Source: Closterium sp. NIES-65 (Eukaryota; Streptophyta; Zygnematophyceae; Desmidiales; Closteriaceae). From it: a stretch of DNA of 64,000 bases. Under the pieces are notes generated by a model. The model had not been told where the DNA came from and made no database searches. It saw only the letters and a program-made list of their open reading frames with translations. Shown here one piece after another: positions 23,563 to 35,175 of this stretch. Position 1 is the stretch's first letter; each line of letters begins with the position of its first letter. The DNA lies in the NCBI GenBank assembly GCA_948144175.1, contig CANXME010002303.1, forward strand, positions 235,105 to 299,104. Direction: 5' to 3'. A program made the translations under genes and the position numbers.

Positions 23563-23774
23563 CACCCCCATAGGCAAAGTGGGGGAGAACAAGCGGTCAC
23601 AAGACCAGTAAAGCAAAGCAAAGCAAAGCAAGCTCAGGGTGGATCACAAAGTCACCACACATTCCGAGCACAAGTTCAAGGCCACAAGGCCAGTTCACAT
23701 GCAGAAGTACATATATATATAGAAAGCTAGACAAGCAAGAGCAGGTGTATATATATGTAACAGTACAAGCAAGG

Positions 23775-26700
23775 TCAAGAGGTGAGCAAGTGAGGCAAGA
23801 CAGGCACAAGACCAAGCTGAGTACAGAAGCGCTGATGATCACAAGGTGCAAGTGCCTTGGTGAAGACATCAGCAGTGTTGGCCTCAGAGGTCACGTACGC
23901 AAGACACAGCTGACCACGCTGCTGCAGCTCACAAGCAAGGAAGTAGCGAAGAGCAATGTGCTTCGTTCTGTGCTCCAGTCTCTGCTCTCATCACAAGGCC
24001 AGCATGGCCTTGTTGTCTACGTATAGCACTGGAGGAGAACGAGGCACCTCTCCAAAGTCAGTCAGCAGGTAGGTGAGCCAGCGAAGCTCCTGTGCAGCCA
24101 TGGCCCCGGCGTAGATCTCACCCTCACAACTGGAGCCGAGAACAGAAGACGAGCGGGTAGCCCGCCACAAAACAGAGCCGGAACCAAGGCTGAAGGTGTA
24201 ACCCTGTGACGACCGCTGCGTAGCCTGGTCGTCCGCCCAAGAAGCGTCTGCGTGCCCAGTGAGGACCATTGGACTCCGCCCTCCAAGCACAAGCCCCATG
24301 CCCGACGTACTGCACAAGTAGCGCAACACCCTCTTCCCTGCAGCCATATGCTCCGATCTGTGTCTCCCAGGAGCAACATAACGTGCGAGAATGCTTAGAG
24401 GGTATGCAAGGTCAGGTCGAGTGCAGGTCATCAGGTACATGAGGCAGCCAACAAGCTCTGGGTACGGGCCACTCGACTCTACGGACTCATCCGAATGTAG
24501 AGCTGAGAGCGAGTGACGAGTAGGCAGAGGAGTGGCCTGAGGCGAGGAGTACGTGAAGCCGAAGCGCTGAAGGACCTGCTGCACCATGTGTGATTGAGTC
24601 AGGGTAATGGTGCGCTGTGCTATGTCCCGGGTGATCTGCAAGCCAAGGTAGCTGCGCAGTTCACCCAGGTCTGTGCACGTGTGTCTCTTCTGCAGCTCGG
24701 ACTTCACGTGGGCGAGTCCAGCAGTGTCAGCTGTGGCAAAGACCAAGTCGTCGACGTACACGAGGATGTAGAACGGCGGCAAAGAAGTGTCGGTGCGCAG
24801 AAACAGCGACGGGTCAGCAGTAGAGGGAGCAAACCCAAGAGCCGCAAGCGTAGTCCTCAGTGTGTCGTGCCAATCGCGCGGTGTCTGGCGAAGACCGTAG
24901 ATTGGCCGCCGGAGGCTCCACTGGGTGCCACGAGGAAAAGTCCCTGTGAAGCCAAGTGGGCGGCGCAGCGAGATCTCCTCGTGCAGGCTACCCTGCAAGA
25001 AAGTAGTGCTGAAGTCAAGAGAGTGAAGCTCGTAGTCGCGCTGAGCGGCTATGTGCAGCAGCACCCGAAGAGTGGTCATCTTCGGGGTGGGAGAGAAGGT
25101 CTGAAAGTAGTCAACTCCCTGCCGCTGACTGAAGCCACGAGCCACATACCGCGCCTTGAAGACAGGGGGGGGAACCCGGCGGCCGCTTCACCCTGAAAAT
25201 CAACATGCCACTGAAGATGTTCGCCCCAGGTGGGGTAAGCTCGTCAACGTAGGTGCCTGTGGACTTCCAGGAAGCCATCTCTGCATCCATAGCTGCCTAC
25301 CACTGAGAGGAGTAGGGACCCTCTATCGCCTCCGCGTAAGAGTGCGGAGTCGGGATGTCAAGTGCATCCGGGTCTCCCTTAGGGGTAAGCAGTACGCACA
25401 CCAGATGAGGTGAAGCAGCAGCCAGACACTGGAACTCCTCCTGCCTGTCCTCAAGGACGTCCGTGCCAAGGGCACACTCACCCCCGACGGACGGAGGACA
25501 GACAGACTCAGACTCAGCGACAAGACTAGCATTGTAGTCTAGACGACAGCGAGCAGCAAAGTCGACGAGCTCAGCAACTAGGGCAGACGCAGTAGTGGAC
25601 TCAAAAGAAGGGTCAGTGACGACAGTAGCAAGGAGACGCGTGACAGTAGGACTGGCAGCACGAAGAGAGTCCGACTCTGGGTCGGCAAGAGCAGGAAGAG
25701 AAGACTCAGGAGGAGAAGGCAAAGGGACACGCAGAGGAGCAGTGGACGGACGCAGAGACATCCGGTGCGTGCCAGGGACAGGAGGAGGACGCTGACGCGA
25801 ACTGCGACCACTCGTGCGAGCAGCACGGACAGGCGACGCAGGGCGAGACGCAGGCTCACGACGCTTAGCAAGACCTCCAGTAGGACCAGTGTAGGGAGAA
25901 GGAGGAGGCAGCGGGGAGGCCGGCTGTAACCGGAACTGTGACGGGACAGGCTGTGGACTCTCTAAGGGAGGAGGAGAACCAGTAGAAGGCGGGAGACCAA
26001 GAACGTGCTGAAGGAGCGGAACAAAGTACGGCCGAGGCCGCGCGGCAACTCCAGACACAGCAGGGACAGCACCAGCACCCCCAGCGGCAGCACCAGCGCC
26101 AACAGCACTTCCAGCTCTAGTAACTCCAGCAGCACCGCCACCAGGACGGACAGCAGTAGCCTCAGCGGCAACACCCGCAGCAGCTCCAGCTCCAGACGCA
26201 CCCGCCGGCCCAGCAGCTCCAGTACCTTCCGTACGAGCACCTCCGGGACCGGCAGCACTAGCACCCTCAGCAGCCGAAGAAACCCTAGCTCCAGCAGTAC
26301 ACCTCCAGCGTCGGCCAAACCACTCGCGCAGCTCCTGTGGAGAGAGGGGCTCCCGCCGAGATGAAGCACCCAGAGAACCTCGAGGCCCAGCACCGCCGGA
26401 CGCCTCACAAACAGGCCCAGCTCCCTCAAGCTCAGTACCTCCTGTCGTAGCACCCCCACGCTTAGCACCCCCAGGCGTAGTACCCCCCGGCTCAGCACCC
26501 CCAGGCCTAGTACCCCCAGTCTCAGCACCCCCAGTCTCAGTACCCCCAGGCTCAGCACCCCCAGTCTCAGTACCCCCAGGTGTAGCACGCACACGCACAG
26601 CACCTCTAGAGTCAGCACCCCCAGGCTCAGCACCAGAGTCACCAGTGACCTCGACAGGCTCGACTGCGTCTACCTAGGACACATCTGAAGGGGACGGACC

Positions 26701-29699
26701 CTGAGGGGGGAGGGGGTCTACCGGAGGGGGACCTGGTACAAGGAAGAGCGGCGGCAGGGGGAGGGACGGAGTGCGGTAGGGGAAGAAGGGGTAGTAGGGG
26801 ACTGACTCGTCAAACGTGACGTCCTGGGAGGATAGAACACGGCGAGAGGTGGGGTGGTAGAACTGCCACCCTGGCGCGTCAGGGGGGAAACCTAGGAAGA
26901 CGCAAGGAGCAGCACGAGGGGACAACTTGTCCGCAGACAAGTCGCGGACAAACGCCCGAGATCCCCAGACACGGAACGCAGACGCATCGCCAACCTTCCC
27001 CGTCCACAGCAAGGCTGGGGAGGTCTCCGGCATGGAGACCCTGGGGTGAAGGTTGATCTAATGCGCCGCGTACCGAACCGCAAATGGCTACAGAAAATGG
27101 GGGGCAGCCGCATGCATCATGGACGTACGAGCGGCGTCCATGACTATGCCAATGCGGCGCTCAGCAATCCCATTTTGCTGTGGAGATTCCGGAAGCGTAA
27201 AGGTCTGGCGGATGCCTCGCGCACGACAGTAGGCTCGCAGAAGGCCAGATGAGAACTCTCCGCCTCTGTCAGAGTGCAGACGCAGAACAGGAAAGTCCGA
27301 GCCGAAGCTCTGCCTGAGCTGGAGACGAGCTGCGCGGATCCAGTCGATCAACACCTCAGTGACATCACCCTTGCTGCGCAAGGGGAAGACTGTGGTGTAA
27401 CGCGAGTAGTCTTCAACCACCAACAGGAAGTAGCGCTCGTGACCCTGCCCAGGAACGCGGGCCGGGCCCCACACGTCCATGTGAAGCGTCTGCAGCGGGG
27501 CCTCCGTCGGAGGAAACTGGGAGGTGTGAGGGGCAGCCCGCTGCCGCCCCTCGACACAGGGGACGCAGGTAGGGCCAGGCCCCAGAGGAAGGGGAGGGAG
27601 GGACCGGGGAAGACCAGAGACAATGACACGGGAGGCCATGCCTCGGAGACGAAGCAGGGAGGGGTGACCAAGGCGGTGGTGCCAAAGGAGAGTCTCGTGA
27701 GACAGGAGGCGACACGAGCAGGCGGCAGACTCAGGACGAGACCCGGATGCTGCAGCAAACACCTGACCCGACGTAGCTACCTGACCGGACGCAGGGACAG
27801 ATGGAGACGTAGTAGACAGTGTGTACAGGTTCGACCCCGGCCGACGAGTAAACGTGGCCAAGTGTCGGCCCGTCCGAGCGTCCCTGCAGTGGGTCACTCG
27901 CTGGCTCGCAGGAGTGAACTCGTGAACTCCCCCATCCTGAAGGTCAGCGCCACTCACCAAGTTCGTAGAGAACGAGGGAAGGTAAAGACCAGACAGGGTG
28001 CCAAAGGGAGCCGCCGGACACGGGAGGACAGTGGAGAAGTGAGCAAGGACAGGACCCCCAGAGGGGTCCGCTAGAGAGACCGCAACTGGCCGACCAAGCG
28101 GCATGAGTGTGGTGTGGTCTCGAAAGAAGGAGCGAGACGCCCCCGAGTCAAGGGTGAAGGTGAGGGAGGCCAAAGCGGACTCGGTACCTGAGAGCGCGGA
28201 CTCACCAGTACCTGAGGAAGCAGACGCACTAGCACCTAGAGCAGCAGCCTCGCTAGCACCTAAAGCAGCAGCCTCACCAGTACCTAGAGCAGCAGTCCCA
28301 ATGCCCGGGCCGGGCGGGAAACACCGGTAACAGTCACCCTCATCACTAATAGTCACAGCATACATGGCAACAAGAACAGCATCAAAGTCAAGATCAAAGA
28401 TAGCTACGCCCGCCCTAGACAGCTCACCCCAGCGGGGGATCTCCGTGGCCTCCGGAAACTGGTGACGCCAAGCGTCCGACAGGCGGCCAAAGCAGCGCTG
28501 GGTGGGGTGCGCACCCCCACACTGCTCACCCGTGCGGTCGCCGGTGCAGAGGACGTAGGTGCACGGACCAGTACCCCCACCCCGCTGGCGTGCAGCGTAC
28601 CACTCACGGAGCTGCTGAGGGGGGGGGATGTCACGAGTGCGCTGTTGCTGCTGCTGTTGCTGGCGCTGACCACCACCGGAGCCGACCCTCTGCGTAGCGC
28701 CACCCCGACCAGCTCCACCTTCTCCGCCGCCGCCTCCTCCGCCGCCGCCACCTCCGCCACCTCTGCTCCCACTACCACCGCCGCCGCCTCCTCCGCCTCC
28801 ACTCCCGCCACCGACACCTCCACTCCCACCACCACCCCCACCGCCACCCCCACTCCCTCTGCCGCCTCCACCGCCGCCTCCACCGCCCCCGCTAGCTCCT
28901 CCAGCGCCCTTGCCCCCCTTGCCCTTGCCAGGGCGGCGTCTCCCGCTAGGGGTAGACGCCGCACCGACCGACTCAAGACCAACGAGGTCAGCCGCAGCAG
29001 CAGAGGCAACAGAGGGCAAAAGGGGGGAGGGGGAACACCCCTCAAAGATGGGGGTGCGAGGGTCACCACGAGAGGCTCCTACAGCGACTATGCTCTTCTC
29101 TGCTGCTAGGAGGGCCTTCTCGAGGAGGTCAACGGTGAGAGTGGTGGGGCAAACTGAGAGGAAGTGGTCCCTAACTACGCGAAGGGAGTCAGGGAGCCGG
29201 TTGACTATGTAGTAGAGGGTGATGTACATGGGGGGGGGTTCTTGGCGCAGAACTCAGCAGGAAGCGCAGCGCGGTAGCGAGTGTCACTAGTGCGGAGGTG
29301 CGTAATGAGGTCAGCGACTGTGGGAAAGGCAGCAAGGTCAGGAAAGAGGTACGGTAGCATGAGGTGGCTCAGTGCAGCAGTGGCAGGGGAGGAGTAGGGT
29401 GCAACTACAGCGGCGTACAAGGTCTGAGCACTCTTGTACTGGCTAAAGTGCGCACACTCAGTGGTAGGCAGGTGGCGACGCACAGCAAGACGTGCAGCAG
29501 CATCGCGCGTGGCCCACTGTGAGCGAACAGTGGCGTTAGCATCAGCAGCAGGGGCAAGAGAGGCACCTGAGGTGAGGTCAAAGAGAGAGAGACCGTCTGC
29601 CGTATAGCACTGTAAGAAAAGCTGCAGGTCATCTATCCAGACGTCAAAGTCAATAGCTCGACCCTCAGCGTCAAAAGCGAGGACACTAGGGGTAGCCAT
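23775..29699 (-). pseudogene. Gag-Pol of copia D, several stops and frameshifts
   Basis: ATG at 29697-29699 (MATPSVLAFDAEG). Domains as in copia A. Frameshift at a G9 run (29230-29238), within Gag, at the same proline codons as in copia C, and at a G8 run (25165-25172). Stops lie at 27088-27090 (Trp codon), 27058-27060, 26674-26676 and 25297-25299 (all TAG where relatives have CAG Gln) and at 23991-23993 just before the end of RNase H. RT keeps YVDDL near 24750. The natural stop is 23775-23777. Non-functional as sequenced. Confidence 0.9.
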
Positions 29700-29759
29700 G
29701 ACAGCAGTAGACTAGCAGCGCAAACAGTAGGGTGAGGGCAGTGCTCTGAAAGAGGCGCT

Positions 29760-30720
29760 GCTCTTACTGGACAGGGCAGCTCGGGCGGCTCGGCTGCAGG
29801 GCGACTCGGCGACTCGGCTGCTGGGCGGCTCGGCGGCTCGGCTGCTGGGCGGCTCGGCGGCTCGGCTGCTCGGCTGCTGGGCGGCTCGGCGGCTGGGCGG
29901 CTCGGCTGCTGGGTGGCTCGGCTGCTGGGCGACTCGGCTGCTGGGTGGTCCGGCGGGGCCGCTGAGAGGGCGGCGTCCGGGGCCGCTGGGAGGAGGCGGC
30001 GGGGCCGCTGAGAGGAGGCGGCGGGGCCGCAAAGGTAGGCTGCGGGGCCGAAGGTAGATGGCGGGGCCGCTGGTTGGTGGCGGGGCCGTAGGTAGGTGGC
30101 GGGGCCGCAGGCAGGTGGCGGGGCCGCTGGTAGGCGCTGGGGCCGCACAAGTAGGTGGCGGAGCCGCGGGTAGGTGGCGGGGCCGCAGGTAGGTGGCGGG
30201 GCCGCTGGTAGGTGACGGGGCCGCAGGTAGGTGGCGGGGCCAGCAGGTAGGTGCCGGGGCCGCACAGGTAGGTGGCGCGGCCACAGGTAGGTGGCAGGGC
30301 CGCTGGTAGGTGGCGGGGCCGCAGGTTGGTGGCGGGGCCAGCAGGTAGTTGCCGGGGCCGCACAGGTAGGTGGCGGGGCCGCGGGTAGGTGGCGGGGCCG
30401 CACGTAGGTGGCGGGGCCAGCAGGTAGGCGCCGGGGCCGCACAGGTAGGCGTCGGGGCCGCAGGTAGGCGCCGGGGCCGGTAAGGGCGGCGTCAGGGCTG
30501 CAGGGCGGCGCGAGGGCCGCTGGTTAGGCAACGAGGCCGCAGGGCGGCGGATCGAGGCCGGAAAAGGGCGGCGCGATGGCCGCGGGGTAGGCGACGAGGC
30601 CGCAGGGTGGCGGGTCGGGGCCAGGAAGGGTGGCGCGAGGGCCGCAAGGCAGGCGACGGGGCCGCTAGGGCGGCGCGACGTGGCGAGAAAAGGGGGGAGC
30701 GCGACTCGGGCTAGGGCTGA
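29760..30720 (-). repeat. GC-rich minisatellite leader of copia D
   Basis: First CGGCTGCTGGGCGGCT-type units, then about 25 copies of GGTAGGTGGCGGGGCCGC. Unit sequence is unlike the leaders of A, B, C and G. Confidence 0.8.
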
Positions 30721-30770
30721 GCGCGCTCCGGGCAGGAAAAAAAATGTCGAATTGGTGGGCCCTAGGAACA

Positions 30771-30799
30771 GTTCCCACGAGGGAACCTGCTCGATACCA
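30771..30799 (-). promoter_or_regulatory. Primer-binding site and hairpin of copia D
   Basis: TGGTATCGAGCAGG against the 5' LTR, then GTTCCC-TCGT-GGGAAC (30771-30786). Confidence 0.8.
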
Positions 30800-30930
30800 T
30801 GTGAGAATTGAAACGAGAATGAATGAACTATGAAACAGTTGGGTACAAGTACTAACCCTAATTGGGTTGTACCCCATATGGGCTACCCCACTACAGCCTA
30901 CACAAAAGCATAAGCTATAATGTTCTGACA
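30800..30930 (-). repeat. 5' LTR of copia D
   Basis: 131 bp, followed by the CACAC duplication. Confidence 0.92.
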
Positions 30931-31013
30931 CACACGGGGCGCGATTCGGGCCGGAGCGAAGCGCGCTCCGGGCAGGAGAAAAAAAAAGTTCGTGGTGGTG
31001 GGCCCTAGGAATC

Positions 31014-31043
31014 GTTCCCACTAGGGAACCTGCTCTGATACCA
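31014..31043 (-). promoter_or_regulatory. Primer-binding site and hairpin of copia C
   Basis: TGGTATCAGAGCAGG (31029-31043), the unaltered form of the site, then GTTCCC-TAGT-GGGAAC (31014-31029). Confidence 0.85.
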
Positions 31044-31171
31044 TGAGAAGAAACGAGGAATGATTGAACTATGAAACAGTTGGGTACAAGTACTAACCCT
31101 AATTGGGTTGTACCTCTTATGGGCTACCCCACTACAGCCTACACAAATGTATAAGCTATAATGTTCTAACA
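31044..31171 (-). repeat. 5' LTR of copia C
   Basis: 128 bp; outer end TTCTAACA has one change from the partner's TTCTGACA. Confidence 0.92.
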
Positions 31172-31803
31172 GATATAGGTATAATGGCAAAACGCGATAG
31201 TGATATTGTCTCTCGAATTTATTAATATAGTTTTAGATTAATAAAACAGATCATACACACATTCGAGCATCACATATGCGCGCTCATAAAGGTAAATGCG
31301 CGGTTTTATATGAGCGCGATCTTACATGACCGCGTTTGATTGGACGCGCAAGGTCAGAAAAGGCCCCGCGCATAAAGTCGACCAATCAGGCGCACTCTGT
31401 AATTGGTCGCGCGTACTGACATCCGTCCAACTGAATATATAACTGTGGAATCATATAACTATGCACGGATTGGTTATGATATGGACCGAAATTGAGCGCA
31501 ACTGTTTGCCTAGATGACTGTGCTGATTTTTGTCGCGTATCCGAACAGTGACGACGCCGCCCTCGTGCACGTCTTTCCGGGTACGCCATACTTTCGCGGG
31601 AAGAGACACGTTCGACGTAAAAATTTCAGGGCTAAAAACCGGTTTTGGGTAATGTGCCGGATAAAAAAAAAGCCAGAGGCAACCTTGGCAAGACCACTCG
31701 AGCAATTATCATCGAATTGTCCGACCACGGTAGCAATTCGAGGCCACGTGTGCAACGGCAAATCACCGTTTCGGGGTCTGGAGAAATTCTCTCGCATTTT
31801 GCC

Positions 31804-33705
31804 CATTGGCATTCTACCGAGCTGCAATTGCAGCTCTTGGTGCGTGCGTGAATCTCAGATGTGCATTTAGGCGACAACTTCAGCTGCAATCTAATAAAGC
31901 CAGATGCGATCCCTAACCGTCCGCCTGGAAGAAGCTGATGGGTCGTAATCTGCCCGCGGTCTGAAAAAAATAAACCCCATCTGGATGGCATGCGACTAGG
32001 GGAGCTCCAACCCTAAACACGAGGAGCCCCAACCCTAAACACGGGCAGCCGCTTGGTTCTGCCCGAAAATATTGCATTTGCAAACCCGCACTGGGAAAAT
32101 GAGATCGCAACTCGAATTGTCCGGTGCATTTAGCTAGCAAAGCAAGCAAGGCGGCGCAGCTAGCGAAGCGAAGCGAGCGTGGCGACTCAGCGCCGCCCTT
32201 CGATGTAAACTTGGAGCTAGCGTAGCGAGCGTGGCTGACGTGGCGCCTCTCGTTGTAAATGTGCAGCTGGCGAAGCGAGCACGGTTGACTAGACGCCCTT
32301 TGATGTACATCCCGTTTCGCGCCACACTGACATTCGCTGTATTGACATGCCGCCTATTCTGACATCAACACGTCCAAAACGGTCCCAGAACATTGCATAT
32401 TAGCACAATTTGCCGCACTCAACCGTACGCGATAACAATGTTCTGTCATCAAACGATTTGTATCGTTCAAATGGACTGCATTTGCCCGCCACCTACCTGG
32501 GGTTCGGCTGCAATCACCAGCCCGCAAAATCCAAGCGCACGTTCGCACTGTAGCCCGGGCTCCCGATTGTCAGAACGTTGAGAAACAGGGTGTAAACTTG
32601 CAGCTTGCGTAGCGAGAGTGGCTGACGTGGCGCCTCTCATTGTGAACGTGCAGCTAGCGAAGTGAGCGTGTTGATTCAATGCCTTTCGTTGTAAGCTTAC
32701 AGCTAGCGGAGCGTGTGTGACTGAATCGACGCCGTTCGTTGTAACATTGCAGCTAGCGAATCGATTGTGGCTGACGAGGCTACTTTCGTTGCAAACCTGC
32801 AGCTAGCGAAGCGACCATGACTGGCTCGGCGCGCTCACGCTCGCGTTCGCGACCGTCGCAGGCACTTGTGGTGGTTGACCACCGGTTCCCACCCTCACAT
32901 CACATCACATCACGGCACGCCGCGTCCCTTCCGTACCCCAACCCCAACCCCACCCAACTCCCTTGACCGAACCTGCTTGCGGGGACTGGTTGTTACCCAA
33001 TTTCACCGCTTCGAACCTTTGCACAAGGATTTGAAGCACACTTCGTTCATTTGTATTAGAGCACACAGCATAGGAGCAAAGGAAGGCGGTCGCCATTGAA
33101 ACGCCGCGCTGCTGCTCGTCTCCTCACTGCCGCACGCCATGGCCCTCCGCACACCCTTCGTGTCCACCCTTTCTCCCCACCCTGCGCTGCCCAGGTCAGT
33201 GCGAGCTAAAGGTGCAGTGCAGTTAGTCAATCAGCCCTATTTAACGGTTTTTATTTCATTTCGTTTATATTTATTTTCTTTGCATTTTGCTCATTTGTGG
33301 ATCTCTGTTGACTCACGCGCCACTTTGTTGATTCAGTGTGAGATTGTTTATTTCCAATCATGCGCATCACCCCACCATCTCATCCCCCTTTCACTCCGCC
33401 CCCCCCGTTCCACCCCGCTCGTTCTGCCCCTTTCAGTCCGCCCTCCTCGTTCCGTGCCCCCCATGCCCATCCAGCCGTCGGGTCGCTCAGTGCAGCCGTT
33501 GGGTTGCTCAGTGCCTCTCTCCGCCAATCACGGCGCCTCAATCCCGAGGTAAGAGGAGAGTGCAAAAGAATCTTGACATACACGAATGAATCAGCAATAT
33601 ACAACTCGACTTCGAAATGAGCTGACATTCCTCATCGGCCTATCTCGGTGATTGGGCTGATTGATCAAGTCAGGATAAGCTCACCTGGCTCATTCGGCTG
33701 ATCCG
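31804..33705. other. Non-coding stretch with a degenerate ~55-bp repeat
   Basis: No supported gene. Two blocks (32130-32310 and 32585-32820) carry imperfect units of the type GTAAACNTGCAGCTAGCGAAGCGAGC(G)TGGCTGACG; the core AGCTAGCGAAGCGAGC recurs eight or more times. Near 33139 an ATG (MALRTPF...) runs to a donor-like CCCAG-GTCAGT at 33190, which could be a small 5' exon but has no other support. Confidence 0.45.
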
Positions 33706-33710
33706 GTCAT

Positions 33711-34085
33711 GAGCTAAGCTGACCTGGCTGGTCATGAGCTGACCTGGTGGGTCATGAGCTGACCTGGCTGGTCATGAGCTGACCTGGCTGGTCATGAGCT
33801 GACCTGGCTGGTCATGAGCTGACCTGGCTGGTCATGAGCTGACCTGGCTGGTCATGAGCTGACATAGCTGGTCATGAGCTGACATAGCTGGTCATGAGCT
33901 GACATAGCTGGTCATGAGCTGACATAGCTGGTCATGAGCTGACATGGCTGGTCATGAGCTGACCTGGCTGGTCATGAGCTGACCTGGCTGGTCATGAGCT
34001 GACCTGGCTGGTCATGAGCTGACCTGGCTGGTCATGAGCTGACCTGGCTGGTCATGAGCTGACCTGGCTGGTCATGAGCTGACAC
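33711..34085. repeat. 20-bp minisatellite
   Basis: About nineteen head-to-tail copies of CTGACCTGGCTGGTCATGAG. Each junction makes the dyad GGTCA-TGAGC-TGACC. A block of consecutive copies (about 33860-33940) shares the variant GACATAGCTG, a sign of local copying. Confidence 0.9.
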
Positions 34086-34375
34086 GCAGCGCCTTGCTTG
34101 CAGCACCCTCTGCACTTGCCATCCCAACCAGGTGAGGTGGGTCGCTCACTGATTTCACCTTTTTGGCTATGTCATTCCGACATCACCCCATTTGCCCCTG
34201 CCCATGTCAATCTGAGATCACCCCATCCCCCCCAATGTCGATCTTATCCCATGGCAGCCCTATTTGAACCCAACCCCCCAGCCCATGTCAATCCAACCCA
34301 TCCCCACAGCCCCGATGAATCGCATCTGAACCCGCCCCCCCCCGCCCATGTCAATCCTAAGATCCCATCCCCACC
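34086..34375. other. C-rich spacer between minisatellites
   Basis: CCCATGTCAATC-type degenerate motifs (four or five) and C runs. No gene seen. Confidence 0.5.
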
Positions 34376-35175
34376 GCCCCTGTCATTCTGTCTAAACCCC
34401 TAAACCCATGAACCCCTAAACCCCTGAATCCATTAACCCCTAAACCCCTAAACCCCTGAACCCATGAACCCATAAACCCCTGAATCCATGAACCCCTGAA
34501 CCCATGAACCCATGAACCCGTGAACCCATGAACCCGTGAACCCATGAACCCATGAACCCATGAACCCATGAACCCATGAACCCATGAACCCATGAACCCA
34601 TGAACCCATGAACCCATGACCCCATGACCCCATGACCCCATGAACCCGTGAACCCATGAACCCATGAACCCATGAACCCATGAACCCATGAACCCGTGAA
34701 CCCGTGAACCCGTGAACCCATGAACCCATGAACCCATGAACCCATGACCCCATGAACCCGTTAACCCATGAACCCATGAACCCGTGAACCCATGAACCCA
34801 TGAACCCATGAACCCATGACCCCATGAACCCGTGAACCCATGAACCCATGAACCCATGAACCCATGAACCCATGAACCCATGAACCCATGAACCCATGAA
34901 CCCATGAACCCATGACCCCATGAACCCGTGAACCCATGAACCCATGAACCCATGAACCCATGACCCCATGAACCCGTGAACCCATGAACCCATGAACCCA
35001 TGAACCCATGAACCCATGAACCCATGACCCCATGAACCCGTGAACCCATGAACCCATGAACCCATGAACCCATGAACCCATGAACCCATGAACCCATGAA
35101 CCCATGAACCCATGAACCCATGAACCCATGAACCCATGAACCCATGAACCTGTGAACCCATGAACCCATGACCCC
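34376..35175. repeat. 8-bp telomere-like minisatellite
   Basis: About 95 copies of an octamer. The left edge is CCCCTAAA, one C longer than the plant telomere unit CCCTAAA; going inward it becomes CCCCTGAA and then CCCATGAA, with scattered CCCGTGAA and CCCATGAC variants. Reverse-strand frames read as MGSWVHGF repeats, which is only the array translated. Confidence 0.9.

Larger units (their letters stand above)
23432..30930 (-). mobile_element. Copia LTR retrotransposon D, nested in copia C leader
   Basis: LTRs of 131 bp (23432-23562, 30800-30930; about 3 differences) are flanked by CACAC on both sides (23427-23431, 30931-30935). Gag-pol is on the minus strand. Primer site TGGTATCGAGCAGG with hairpin lies at 30771-30799 and the purine tract at 23563-23573. 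It lies in the same orientation as its host C and in the host's untranslated leader, as copia A does in B. Confidence 0.94.
16357..31171 (-). mobile_element. Copia LTR retrotransposon C, interrupted by copia D
   Basis: LTRs of 128 bp (16357-16484, 31044-31171; about 5 differences) are flanked by GATAT (16352-16356, 31172-31176). Gag-pol (22676 to 16699) is on the minus strand. The leader is split by copia D (23432-30930). Primer site TGGTATCAGAGCAGG and hairpin lie next to the right LTR; the purine tract lies at 16485-16495. The target was the apex of the foldback element. C is the most LTR-diverged of the short-LTR elements here, in keeping with hosting D. Confidence 0.93.
15319..31793. mobile_element. 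Foldback (Mutator-like) hairpin element, split by nested insertions
   Basis: The stretch 15319-16351 (minus the 375-bp miniature element) is the reverse complement, with moderate divergence, of 31177-31793. Both arms begin GAGAGAATTTCTCC at their outer ends. Joined across the copia C insertion they would form a hairpin with ~640-bp arms and a short apex. The outer flanks read GCATTTGCC (15310-15318) and GCATTTTGCC (31794-31803), a 9-10-bp direct duplication with one base of length difference. Long inverted repeats starting GAG and a 9-bp-class duplication fit Mutator-like foldback elements. There is no transposase, so it is non-autonomous. Confidence 0.72.

Noticed and set aside
33711-34085. 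CRISPR-like array
   Set aside because: Units are contiguous with no unique spacers, in a eukaryotic context; it is a minisatellite.
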